Part shown: positions 10,585-21,225 of the stretch, one piece after another
Numbering within the stretch: the first letter of the stretch is position 1
How the letters are laid out: the number at the start of each line of letters is the position of its first letter
Assembly: GCF_008728515.1 (NCBI RefSeq)
Contig: NC_044990.1
Location: 12,111,156-12,175,155 of the forward strand
Length of the DNA: 64,000 bases
Origin: Papio anubis
Lineage: Eukaryota > Chordata > Mammalia > Primates > Cercopithecidae
Reading direction: 5' to 3'
Made by a program: the position numbers and the translations under genes
The notes under the pieces: generated by a model
The model's database searches: none
What the model saw: the letters and a program-made list of their open reading frames with translations, nothing else
What the model was told of the DNA's origin: nothing

Positions 10585-12367
10585 TCCCTACATCCAAATA
10601 CAACACATTAAGCTGTCTCTGAAGTGAGGAAGAAAGAATCTCCTTATCACTGGCAAGGAGGAAAAAACTGTCAAATGTCAGGGACAGTCCCAGACATGTC
10701 AAATTATTAGAAACATAGGCTCCTTTGCTCTCAGAAATAAAAGAAAACTATTAAAACCACAGAGCTGAGTTTCACTGTGAGTTAAATAAGTCATTGTGGG
10801 TAAGCAGGAAACTCACCATCCTTTACTATTGGTTCTATGGGAAAATGTTTCTCATTTGAATAAAATAATTTATAAACTCACTTGCTGGCAAACTGAGGAT
10901 AATTTGTCCTAAGACATAACACTGCATTTTATAAAGTCAGAGTAAACAGAAAAAAGACAGCAAGGAGAAGACAGAACACAATCTTCATCTGCACTTACAT
11001 CCTTGCAGGAATGTTTACGAAGGAAAAAATATCCTGTGAATGCAAAAGACTTGTGCTTTGGGAAGAGAACAACTTCTAGCTGTAATTGAATCATTTGGGG
11101 CCACATTTTGTGGGTACCCTAAGGTGATTATGCTCAGAATGGAGGCTTTCAGAATGTCATTTAGCAAAAGAAAACATGGCTGGATACCAGTAATAAACTA
11201 ATGCCCTTGAGCTACTCATTTTTTATGGCAAACTAATTGAAACATACAAATTGTATAATGTTCCCTGCTTGTGAGAACGGGCAGGACTGAAATGCAGATG
11301 ATTGATTCTGAAATGGAGCCACTAAGATAAGGTTTCTTCTTCAACAGAAAATATGTTACTGATCTAATTTCTGTGCAGCCAAGATAAGTGGAACTGCCAT
11401 TCCGTCCTATTGGAAAGATCCTTTGTCTTCCATGAGCAAACAAAGCTGCACAGATACATTTTTGTTTCTAAAATAGATTTTCTTTTCTTTCATTCTCCCC
11501 CAAGCTTTTTTTTTTAAAAGTAATTTATAGAGAGTTGATTAAATTAACTGGCAAACTCAAGAGGCCAGATTCTACTTTTAAATGGATGCTCTTGGTTACT
11601 GTGAGCAGAAGAATGATATAGCCTAAGGAGAACAATTACATTTTCTTCACTGTACAGTAAGGATATTTGGAGGGTGCAGGAAGGGATGGGGTGGGCCTGT
11701 TATCCAGAGAAACACTGTAATGAATAAGCTCAAGCTTAGCAAATTTTTAATTCATTTTTTAGTGTGTGGGTAGAAGGGCAACTGCACCGTGTTCATAGAC
11801 ATAAATCCTTTGTCTGTCTCTTGACGCAAAAGATAATAAATCCTAGGATTACAAATTAAGACGTGTATCAAAGAGAGATAAGGAGAAGTGACTTAAGATG
11901 AATAAGTGGCTGTGTTGCTTCACAGAATAGGAAAGCGCTACCGTCATTAAGTCAGGGTTGGCTAGAACGTTACCTATTCATTCACTTTCTATGCACCTAA
12001 AGTACCCCAAACATGCACACACATCTCTAGTCCATCTGAGCTTCTCATGGCTGTATCTTGGTCTAAGCCTCTGTGTAGGGGAACAGAAAAGCATCTCCTA
12101 AAACTAGCCATTTGTTTCAACAATCACAGCTACTTAAATTTAAGTTTTGTATTTCAATGGGTTTTATATCCCCTCAACATCTTTTTAAAAGTTACATTAA
12201 TTCTATTGAATAAATATTTGTTGAGCACTTTCTGTGCAAAACACTGGGCTAGGAAGGTCCAATAGAGGATCCAAAGATATAGAAGATAGCCTAAACTTTC
12301 ACTCAGCTTATTAGACAAATAAAATAATAAAAATATTGATGACCATAAAACAAAAAACAGAAAAACT
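10585..12367. other. Unassigned intronic sequence
   Basis: No gene or clear mobile element is seen over 1.8 kb. Bases 12190-12270 resemble an ancient mammalian repeat ('gaataaatatttgttgagca', 'aaaacactgggctaggaagg'), family unresolved. Confidence 0.5.
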
Positions 12368-12368
12368 A

Positions 12369-12392
<24 letters not shown>
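12368..12392. repeat. (AG)n microsatellite
   Basis: About 12 uninterrupted ag dinucleotides after 'aaaaacta'. Likely length-polymorphic. Confidence 0.9.
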
Positions 12393-12400
<8 letters not shown>

Positions 12401-12570
12401 AAAACGCTATGAGGTGGGATTTCAAAAGCAAAAAGAATTATCTGTTGGCAAGAGAATTAAGATTGCTTCTTGAAAGAAGACCTTGAAGGATGGATAAAAT
12501 TTCAATAGACAATGACAAGGGTGTGGTTATGGAGAGAGTTCTAGATTGGTCTAGTTTAAAGGAATGGCTG

Positions 12571-12843
12571 GGCTGGATGCGGTGGCTCATGCTTGTAATC
12601 CCAGCACTTTGGGAGGTGGGTGGATCGCCTGAGGTCAGGAGTTTGAGACCAGCCTGGCCAACATGGTGAAACCGCATCTCTGCTAAAAACACAAAAATTA
12701 GCCGAGTGTGGTGACACATGCCTGTAGTCCCAGCTACTTGGGAGGCTGAGGCAGGAGAATGGCCTGAACAGAGGAGGCGGAGGTTGCAGTAAGCCAAGAC
12801 CACACCACTGCACTCCAGCCTGGGTGACAGAGTGAGACTGTGT
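12571..12843 (+). mobile_element. AluS-type SINE
   Basis: A sense Alu starts 'ggctggatgcggtggctcat' and runs to 'cctgggtgacagagtgagac'. Its A-rich tail has been replaced by the tetranucleotide arrays that follow. Direct repeats aaaggaatggctgg flank the Alu plus arrays (12558-12571 and 12959-12972), so the simple repeats arose inside the Alu tail. Confidence 0.95.
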
Positions 12844-12846
12844 ATC

Positions 12847-12960
<114 letters not shown>

Positions 12961-13244
12961 AGGAATGGCTGGAAAAAGGTCCAGAAGAGAAAGTGCAGCT
13001 TGGTTTGTCTGGAGCCAAGATACCAGGCAGCAGAGAGTCAGAATGGAGGGACACTCGGAGTGGGGACCTAGTACTCAATTCAGCAGGCGATACGGGCAAC
13101 ATGATGAGCACTGTGCTCAGATGATGGTCAAGCAGACACAAATTCAACATGAGGTCTCCGCAACACCACCACCAGGACAACTGCTCCACATGACCAGTGC
13201 TCTCTCATTTTTTGGAGCTAGTTTTTTCATAACATGCTTCAGGG

Positions 13245-13400
13245 GGCCTAATATACATTATATTAGATATAATATATACTTCTATCATATATTTTCACAA
13301 TTTGCTGTATATATAACAGACACCAAATATAATATCAAGTACAATATCAAATATATTACATATCTATTGTATATGTAGCTTTTCAATTTGCTATATAATA
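13245..13400. repeat. AT-rich low-complexity tract
   Basis: Dense tata/atat sequence with two imperfect copies of 'caatttgctgtatatataac' (near 13300) and 'caatttgctatataatagat' (near 13386). No gene. Confidence 0.7.
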
Positions 13401-13834
13401 GATATCCCAGTTATATAGGTGTATGAACGGCCCTCACTAGTAAGTGCTGCAACCATGATTCACTCAGTCTACTACTATCACCCAAAAGGCACAATTCTCA
13501 CTGGCTGAATTTCCCATCACCCGAAGTGCTTACAGAATAACGGGTGCTGAGACCTCAATTCAGACCACTCTCAGTTGAGGTGCCCAGACACCCCAGGTTT
13601 TCATGACTGGCCAGGTGATTGTGACGTGCTAACAAGGTTGGGGACCATTGACACAAAGGGTTTTTTCATGTAGGTGATTTACATAATCTTCTGGGGGGTC
13701 CTTATATTATTGCACTTTAAGACCCAATGAGGCTAAAAATATTAATTTTGAATAAATGGGCATATAACATTTTAAACTTACATTTCTATTACGGTCATGA
13801 CTTTTGAATGAGTCAGGGCTATCATTAAGAAGAA

Positions 13835-14066
13835 GACTGGGCATGTTGGCTCATGCCTGTAATTCTAGCACTTTGTGGGGCCAAGACGGGAGGATTGCTT
13901 GAGTCCAGGAGTTCAAGACCAGTCTGGGCAACATAGTGAGACCTCATTTCTACAAAAAGTAAAAAAAAAAATTAGCTGGGTGTGGTGGCAACCAGCTGTG
14001 GTGAGCTATAATCGTGCCACTGCACCCCAGCCTGGGTGACAGAACTTCTCTCTTTAAAAAAAAGAA
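13835..14066 (+). mobile_element. AluJ-type SINE with internal deletion
   Basis: A sense Alu with old-family features ('gaggattgcttgagtccagg', 'ctgggcaacatagtgagacc', 'tgagctataatcgtgccact'). After 'gtgtggtggcaaccagctgt' it skips most of the right-monomer middle. It ends in a short A-rich tail. Confidence 0.9.
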
Positions 14067-14294
14067 GATAAAAAAGGAAGAATAAAGGAATGTAACTTAA
14101 TAGATTTTTAATGTCAAAGGAATGTTTAGTCACTACTTAAAACTGGAAGTCTGTGGCGATCCTGGGCACGTGAGAGCATTAAGAGATTTGTGAGCTGTAG
14201 CTTCTGGCATTACCTACCAGTTGGGGTCCAGACTTGAATGGTGGGTGGGGAAGGAGCAAAAGGGTCTCTGGCCTTAGGTATAGTGACCCCCACT

Positions 14295-14480
14295 CCACAT
14301 TGGCCCCCTCATCCCTCTATCCCTCTTCCCTGTTTTTTGTCTTTCTTTTCTCCTTCATTTATCTTCTTTTTTTGCTATTCCTCCTATTTCTTTCCCCTTT
14401 TGTTTCCCACATTTTGATTTTTCTTCTTCCTCCACTTCTCCAATCACTTTGTTTCTTTCTCACCATTATCCTTTCCCTTA
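14295..14480. repeat. Polypyrimidine-rich low-complexity tract
   Basis: Almost continuous C/T runs (cctcttccc, tttcttttctcc, ttcttcttcctcc). The 100-codon open frame spanning it (F/L/S-rich) is a composition artefact. Confidence 0.8.
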
Positions 14481-14750
14481 TTCAGTGTTTGGGTGTTCCC
14501 AAAACACCTGGATTATACAATATTTTAAATTATTAGTTGTATTTATTGAATGAGCTTGATGCTCCCCGGTCTTAGATTTTAGGGCGGCAAGTTAAACATA
14601 TCATCTAGTTTTCTTTAAAACAATAAATTTTAAATAAGTTACTTTTCACTAATAAGTTGGGAAATCATTTCTATTAAAGAAGAGAAAAGAAAACAAAACT
14701 CCTTGTCCCCTTGCCAGATATTTCTGATAAAGGAAGATAAATGAGTACTA

Positions 14751-14773
14751 TATATACATATATATATATATAT
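14751..14773. repeat. (TA)n microsatellite
   Basis: A run of tatata units directly abutting the T tract of the next Alu, probably the expanded insertion target. Confidence 0.85.
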
Positions 14774-15090
14774 TTTTTTTTTTTTTGAAATGGAGTCTGG
14801 CTCTGTCACCCAGGCTGGAGTGCAGTGGCCGGATCTCAGCTCACTGCAAGCTCCGCCTCCCGGGTTCACACCATTCTCCTGCCTCAGCCTCCCGAGTAGC
14901 TGGGACTACAGGAACTACAGGCGCCCGCCACCTCGCCCGGCTAGTTTTTTTGTATTTTTTTTTTTTTTTTTTAGTAGAGACGGGGTTTCACCGTGATAGC
15001 CAGGATGGTCTCGATCTCCTGACCTCGTGATCCGCCCGTCTCGGCCTCCCAAAGTGCTGGGATTATAGGCTTGAGCCACCGCGCCCGGCC
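14774..15090 (-). mobile_element. AluY-type SINE (antisense)
   Basis: Antisense Alu ending ccaccgcgcccggcc at 15090. It is near consensus except for an 8-9 bp tandem repeat ('gggactacaggaactacagg' near 14902) and an expanded 17-18 T tract in the middle A-rich region (14957-14972). Open frames inside are Alu-derived. Confidence 0.95.
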
Positions 15091-15529
15091 TATATTTTAA
15101 AGGCAACCATTGCAAATGTGCTTCATGAAAAATAGGTGACATGCTACACAACATTGAAATGACTGCTAGCTTTGTACATTAAAATGAGAAAAAAAAAGTT
15201 GGGAACACCATAACATCATTTTCTAAATAGTAGGAGGATTTCAAAGCAGAGAAATCAACAGACACACAGAGGTTATCACTGGCCACAAACAGCTGTCAAT
15301 AAATTCTAATCCTAAGAGAACACACTAACGCATGATGACTCAGTTGACCAAAAAGAAAACACAATAGCATCTATAAAAGCCTTGACTGTACTTCTTCATT
15401 TTGTCACTTTTTCTTCTGTCTGTAATGGGTTTCTTAATATTCAGTCAGTCTACGTCTGTGATTTCCTAAGTATGAATCTAAAAAAGCATTTCTTCCAAGA
15501 ATTCATCTTTAACTCCCAAGGTTTACTTA

Positions 15530-15770
15530 GCCACCTACAATGTGCCAGGCTCTTTGGTCATGAATTTGCCGATATTATTTCTAATCACTGCAACAATCTT
15601 ACAATGCAGATATTTGTATACCATTTTGCAATTAAGGAAACTAAGCCTGAGAGAATGTTAAGTAACCTGTCTGTATCAACTAATACAGGTATTGTTGGTA
15701 TTCAAATCTGTATGTTTAATTCCAATGACAGTGTCCTTTCCACTTCATCAAACTGTCTCCCTTGCGTTTC
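15530..15770 (-). repeat. MIR SINE (antisense)
   Basis: 'cacctacaatgtgccaggct', 'ccattttgcaattaaggaaa', 'agaatgttaagtaacctgtc' and 'gttggtattcaaatctgtat' follow reverse-complement MIR nearly full length. Confidence 0.8.
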
Positions 15771-15801
15771 TTCCTAATGACATCATACACCAATTATCTG
15801 T

Positions 15802-16110
15802 TATTTTATTTATTTATTTAGTTAGTTAGAGACAGGGTCTTACTCTGTCACCCAGGCTAGAGTACAGTGGTGCCATCTCAGCTCACTGCAACTAGACCTC
15901 CCAGGCTTAAACAATAGTCCCACCTCAGCCTCCTGGGTAGCTGGGACTACAGGCATTTGCCACCACGCTTGCCTAATTTTATTGATTTTTTATAGAGATC
16001 GGGTCTCACTATGTTGCTCAGGCTGGTCTTGGACTCCCGGGCTTAAGTGATCCTCCTATTTCAGCCTCCCAAGTGTTGGGATTACAGGCGTGAGCCACTG
16101 TGCCCAGCCC
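15802..16110 (-). mobile_element. AluJ-type SINE (antisense)
   Basis: Antisense Alu with AluJ-type differences ('gactcccgggcttaagtgat'), a tail of tttattta units and the 5' end at 'tgtgcccagcc'. Diverged direct repeats catcatacaccaattat (15781-15797) and catcataaactaattat (16112-16128) flank it. Confidence 0.93.
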
Positions 16111-16839
16111 CCATCATAAACTAATTATGTTCTTTGTCAGCAGCTTTACACACCCTTATTTTGTTTCCTCAATCAAACTAAACTAGGAACAACAATAACA
16201 AATCTGGAGAATAATTTCCTGAAAATTCTGAGCAGTAGACATTGCTAGGTATTGTTAAGGAAAGTCAGCTGCTTTGGGGGGCCAATTATCTCCTCCTAGT
16301 TCATATCTACCAAGCCAAAAGTTCCCTATAGGAAAGCTCATTAGGGGAGAGGAATGAATAAGAATTAAGTGTGTGTCTCTCACCTTCTACCAAGGGAAAT
16401 ATATAATTTGGAGAATTTTATTCTCTCAAAAACAGTATTCACTGTCTTGTAACCAACATCTCCCTTAAAACAAAAAAGCCCTGCAGAGTTGCAGATGTGA
16501 CATGAAATTACAAGCACCCTCATTTTGGAACCCATGCTGGTACAGATATAGCCTAAGACTGCATCATTTTTAAAGCATTATTTCATATTGCCGAGGCTTT
16601 AAACATCACCTGGAACCCTATGAAGTCATGTGGTCCCAGTTCTATATTTATATAATATGAAATGGCAGATTTACATTTATTCCTGTGTAATTTCAACCAG
16701 TGATTTTGGTCCATTGACCCATCATGTTGAAATCTTTAAATATTCTCAGTCTGTCTGTCAACCAATACACTTGCTACCTTCCTATGAAGCATCCCTTCCA
16801 GATGTGTTGCCCCGCCTCCCATGTTCCTTAGTCTCTATT
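16111..16839. other. Unassigned intronic sequence
   Basis: No gene, RNA or mobile element recognised in this 0.7-kb stretch. Confidence 0.5.
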
Positions 16840-16985
16840 TGAACACACATCTGTTCTTGTTGGCTAGACCATAAACTGTATGAGGACAAGACTTATGTCT
16901 GTCTTGTTCACTACTGGATCCCGGCATTTATCATAAGGCATGGCATGGTGTAGAAGCTCAATACACTTTGAATAAGTGGAAGCAT
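16840..16985 (+). repeat. L2 LINE 3' end
   Basis: 'gaccataaactgtatgagga', 'caagacttatgtctgtcttg', 'ttcactactggatcccggca' and 'agaagctcaatacactttga' match the L2 3' UTR and its terminal repeat in the sense direction. Confidence 0.75.
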
Positions 16986-17010
16986 AGATGGAGGGGGGAA
17001 ATGGGAATAG

Positions 17011-17088
17011 GACAAGGAAGAGAAAGGAAGAGAAAGGAAGGGAAGGGAAGGGAAGGGAGGGGAGGAAAGGGGAGGGGAGGGGAAGGAG
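17011..17088 (+). repeat. GGAA-rich purine microsatellite
   Basis: An all-purine tract with many ggaa cores (gaaaggaag, ggaagggaag, ggaggggaagg) over about 78 bp. It may form triplex DNA, and clustered GGAA is the core ETS-factor site. Open frames on both strands here are low-complexity artefacts. Confidence 0.85.
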
Positions 17089-17144
17089 ACATTATAGGTA
17101 GAGGAAGGAGAGAGAACAAGATAAGATCAAGGAATAGCAACACA

Positions 17145-17270
17145 TACAGTGTAGAATCTATGATGCCTGAGTTGTAAGTTATTTAACTTCTCTGAGCCTC
17201 ATGTTTTCATTTATAAAATATCATAACATCAACCTCAGAGGATTGTTGTGAGCATGAGCGGAGATGCTGC
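17145..17270 (+). repeat. MIR SINE fragment
   Basis: 'taagttatttaacttctctg', 'agcctcatgttttcatttat' and 'cagaggattgttgtgagcat' follow the MIR 3' half. Confidence 0.7.
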
Positions 17271-20200
17271 TACACAAACATCTGGTCTACAGGAGGTAGG
17301 ACCCACTGAGGTTGACAGGCCGCCTGGGATTCTTTCACTCTCAAGGCTGCCAGGATGATCAAATGACAAGATTCTGTGGCTCTGAGCCATTTCGGGCTGC
17401 TGAAGGAAGTATCTGGGCCTTACGCTCGCTGCATTGCCCCTCTTTCCAAATGAATCACTTCATTAAAATGAAAGGTTTACTAAAACAGTCTGCCAGGTTA
17501 GGATGATTCATCCACCCCAGCTGTGGCTGTCACCAGGAAACCATGTGCATTCAGTGCAGTTATCAAGCCTGAATAGCCACTAATTTGCAGAGCTTTTGGT
17601 CTCAGTGCCATTTATTTTTGTATTTTAAAAGAGGAAGTGCATAAGACATCATTATGTCCGTCCCACATAAGAGGCTGGTAGACTCTTAGTAAGTGGATGC
17701 ACATGTTTGCATTTCCAAAAGCTTCTCTTTTCAGCACAAGAAAATACACATGTCGAATTGGCTGTTTGTGTAAAGTATGGGCATATCTATACGTTGGGTT
17801 AGTCCTTCCCTTGACGGTAAGCCATAATGAAATACATTTTTAATGTTAGATGGAATTTTAAAAGTCTACTCTCTGCAAACCTCAGATTTGCCACCCTATT
17901 TAGCTTGTCAAGTAAGGGTGCTACTTACATTAAACGAGTCACATCTAATTCTGAACACAGTTTCAAAGTAAATTCCCTTCCTTTTCAAAACAGACAAACT
18001 AGCAAAGCCTGACTTCTTCAGAGTTCTGGTAAAGCCTGAAAATCAAAACGATAAGCTTTATTCATCCTGAAAGGCTAGAGATATAAAAATAATCACATAT
18101 TACATTAGGTATTCCTATCATTACTACATTAAGTATTTCCTACATGATAAAGGGCCCTCTGGCACTCAAAAGGAAACATCATCATCTTCTAATTCAATTT
18201 ATTCTGGTTATATATATGATGTATCCAAAATTGTGAGTAGCCTTTATAGCTCAGAGGCTGCCCTTTATTTGGAACTCCCTGCCTTTAATCCCTCTCCGGT
18301 TGCCACACTCCTACATCCTGCCTATTTTTAACAGCGTGGAGAGGAGAACATGGTGAGGCTGGGATGGCCCAAGGGCCTCAAGAGGCTGCCCTGGGAGCAG
18401 TGGTAACAGAGTGCTAGACGTTCCATTCATAATACTGAAATAGCTGCACAACAGCCCTCTGTCATTTGTTTTTAACCACAGTGAGGGACGGAGAAGATTT
18501 TCACTCTATGGGCCGTATTCAGGTCCCTCCCTTCCGCATATTTTCAAATGGACTAAACAACCAGTTTCAGCTTTGAACAGTTCTCACTTTATAAATCTCG
18601 ATCTTTAAGATCTACACACGCAGGGCTTCCAACATAATGTTGAAACTGTCAGAAGGAAACCAATTTTGTCACTATCAGTAGTATTGACCCAGCAGGTGTG
18701 TGTTTCACTTGAATTACGGAAGAATTGCTCGAAATCACATAATGGAAGACTGCATCCAGGAGAACGTTTGCTTAGACATTTTTCTAACTTTTCCCACATC
18801 AAATCATTTAGCAAGATTTGTATCTGAAAGTACTTTTCCAATAAAACTGGATTCGATGCAAGTTGCAGAAGTTTTACAGCGCCAGTAGGTGGGATGATGA
18901 GGGTTGTAAAGGATGAAAATGTGTTGCCTTTGCCTGAGAATGTTAGAGAGCTGGTGGGTTAAAGAAGACAGTGAGCACATCACTCATTAAGTGAACTTCC
19001 CTAAGGTACTGACCCTGGGCCCACGTCACCAATGATCTGACCCAGTCCTTTTCCATGTTTTGATTATTTTAGGGACATATGAAAAGGTCACCACCAAACA
19101 ATTTTCCCAGGACACCTAGATCCTGGTATCATGTGGTATTTCCATGAACCAGAAAAGAGCCCTGCCTTTGTGCCTCCAGAACACCATGTGTGTCCTTTGC
19201 CTACCATCGTTGTAGTCCTGCTAAAAGGATAGTTTTTATGGTCTGAAGGCAATAACTATGGACAGCTGGACCTCCTAAAAGACTTCTTAGACCTTGGTAG
19301 AAAGACAGGTGCTGGTATTCCTCTTTCCAACATGGATTTATGGTGTGATGTTCACTACTCTTGCCCTTGAGCTCAAATTCTGGCAATTAAGAATAGATGT
19401 TAACACAGAGACCATTTTAAAAACTATATTAAGCCAATGGACAGCATAAACATGCCTGGAAAGAATATATGCAGTGCATGTTTCATCCAGGAAAAACACA
19501 ATTACCCCAAAGAACACAATTATCCATACAGAACTTAAGTTGAGCACTAAATGAAGACTCCACCTACAACAAGGGCCACAGCATGTATTTATAAGATGAA
19601 GCATGCTGTTGGGCTCTAGCTGCAGCACTGCTGGCCAAGGGGGACCTCCTTGTGAAGGCCAAGGCTGCTGGTCAGTGACAAGGGCAGGGCTGCCTTCTCG
19701 GCCACCTCTGCTGACAGCTATACAGCTGTGTCTGCTTCATGTAGCCCTGGAGACCACAGTGACCCCCTTCAATGTATGAGGTTGATTCTACTGATTTATG
19801 TCAAGGGTGGCTCTGATTTATAAGCATATCATCAAAGCCTAAAATTGAACTTTGAAAATAGTATGATCTAAAGATGATGCTTAGACTGAATGGGATAAAA
19901 ATAAAGGCCTCTCTTGAATGGAAACAAATTTGATGAGCAAGGAACAAAACATAAATGAAGGTTTTTCAACAGGCCTGCCACAGACCGTGGAGGAACACCT
20001 TCTCCAAGTGTGCTGTCAATTGGTGATCAAATTGTAAAATGCGTTAGTGCTGCAATTAAATATACGCACTATTGGGATGCACAGTCTGTCACACACAGGG
20101 TGACCAGCCATCCCGCTTGGCCTGGAATGGTCCTTATTTTCACAATGAAAGTCTAATATCTCTGGAAACCACTGAATCTCAGACAAAGTGCGCTGGTTGG

Positions 20201-20540
20201 TCCCCAGCAGATGGGACACTAGGCGGATAGGGGAGTAGGTGGCAAAGCAGACTGAGGTCAGAGGCACAGCATGAGGTCAGGTCAGCGGCAAAGAGGATAA
20301 TTTGTACACCTGATGTGCTAGACACCTGAACAGAGTGGATATGCCAAGGGGTAGTCAGGACATTAGGTTTAACAGTGTTGGAGAGAGAACACATGCATGC
20401 GACACAGGTGAGCAGCTTTACAGGCGCTGTGAGGCAGTGTCGCTGTGCTGAGGTGTCATTACTGCTGATTTGTTGAGTATTGTTTTAGGTATCTCAATGC
20501 CTTCACAGCTGTTGCCTATATTCTAGCATTTGAAAGTATT
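17271..20540. other. Repeat-poor unassigned intronic sequence (3.3 kb)
   Basis: No gene and no repeat I can name. Low interspersed-repeat content over more than 3 kb is unusual beside the rest of the window and fits sequence retained by selection, but that is inference. Bases 19620-19780 are GC-richer, without a recognisable frame. Confidence 0.5.
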
Positions 20541-20544
20541 CTGT

Positions 20545-21225
20545 TGATATAGACAGGAGGCAGGGAAACACTGGATACTAGCGGGTGATTTTCCGACAAA
20601 GGCCCTACCATCAAGCCTGAAGACCCACAGCCCTAAGTGGAAACAGCATTTCTGTTTTCACGTCCTTTTGGCCTGCCATGCCCCCCATTCTCTACCCATA
20701 TAAATCCCGAACCCCAGGCTTCAGAGGCAGACAAGTAGGTGAGGAGACAAGCAGACGAACTGTGGAAGGACATGGCAGAGGAAGACAGAAGAGGAGGGAT
20801 GTCTGAATGCTGAGATGAGTTTGGCTGGGGTGGTCAGAGAGGAGTTTGGCCGCTGGACGGCCAGGCTTCAGGGGAAGATCATGTTACTACTCCATCTCCC
20901 TTTGGCTCCCCCATTCATCCCACTGAGAGCCACCTCCACCACTCAATAGAACTCCCACATTCATCCTTCACGTCTGTGTGTGACTGGATTCTTCCAGGAC
21001 GATGGACAGGAGCTCAGGATACAGAAAGCTGTCACACTGGCTTCCGACCTTGTGAAAAGACAGAGGGTCCACTGAGCTGGATAACACTCACACCATCTGC
21101 GGACAGCAGGGCTAGAAGGGCCCACTGTAACACATGCCCACTTGGGCTCCTATACCTTCCATCTACGTGCTCCCCCTCCCCTCAGAGGTTCGATCAGCCT
21201 CAGGGACCGAACAGGTGAGCCACAC
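20545..21225 (+). mobile_element. ERV1-type solo LTR (family uncertain)
   Basis: The layout is that of a class I endogenous retrovirus LTR: U3 'ctagcgggtgattttccgac', 'gtggaaacagcatttctgtt', 'ttggcctgccatgcccccca'; a TATA-like 'catataaatcccg' at about 20697; then 'cagacaagtaggtgaggaga', a degraded polyadenylation signal 'caatagaa' near 20944, and a U5-like tail. I associate it with the MER4/PRIMA4 group, without certainty. No internal viral genes follow. Both boundaries are approximate. Confidence 0.6.

Noticed and set aside
12965..13378. 137-codon open frame
   Set aside because: Starts at the edge of an Alu/microsatellite and ends in an AT-rich tract (YNIKYNIKY); no domain and no coding character.
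14234..14536. Hydrophobic 100-codon frame resembling membrane segments
   Set aside because: Polypyrimidine tract translates to F/L/S/P; composition artefact.
16958..17177. Overlapping low-complexity frames on both strands
   Set aside because: Produced by the GGAA purine tract (GREGRGGKG / PLPFPPLPS).
20545..21225. Possible complete endogenous retrovirus following the LTR
   Set aside because: No gag, pol or env-like frames and no second LTR to the right; only a solo LTR-like segment.
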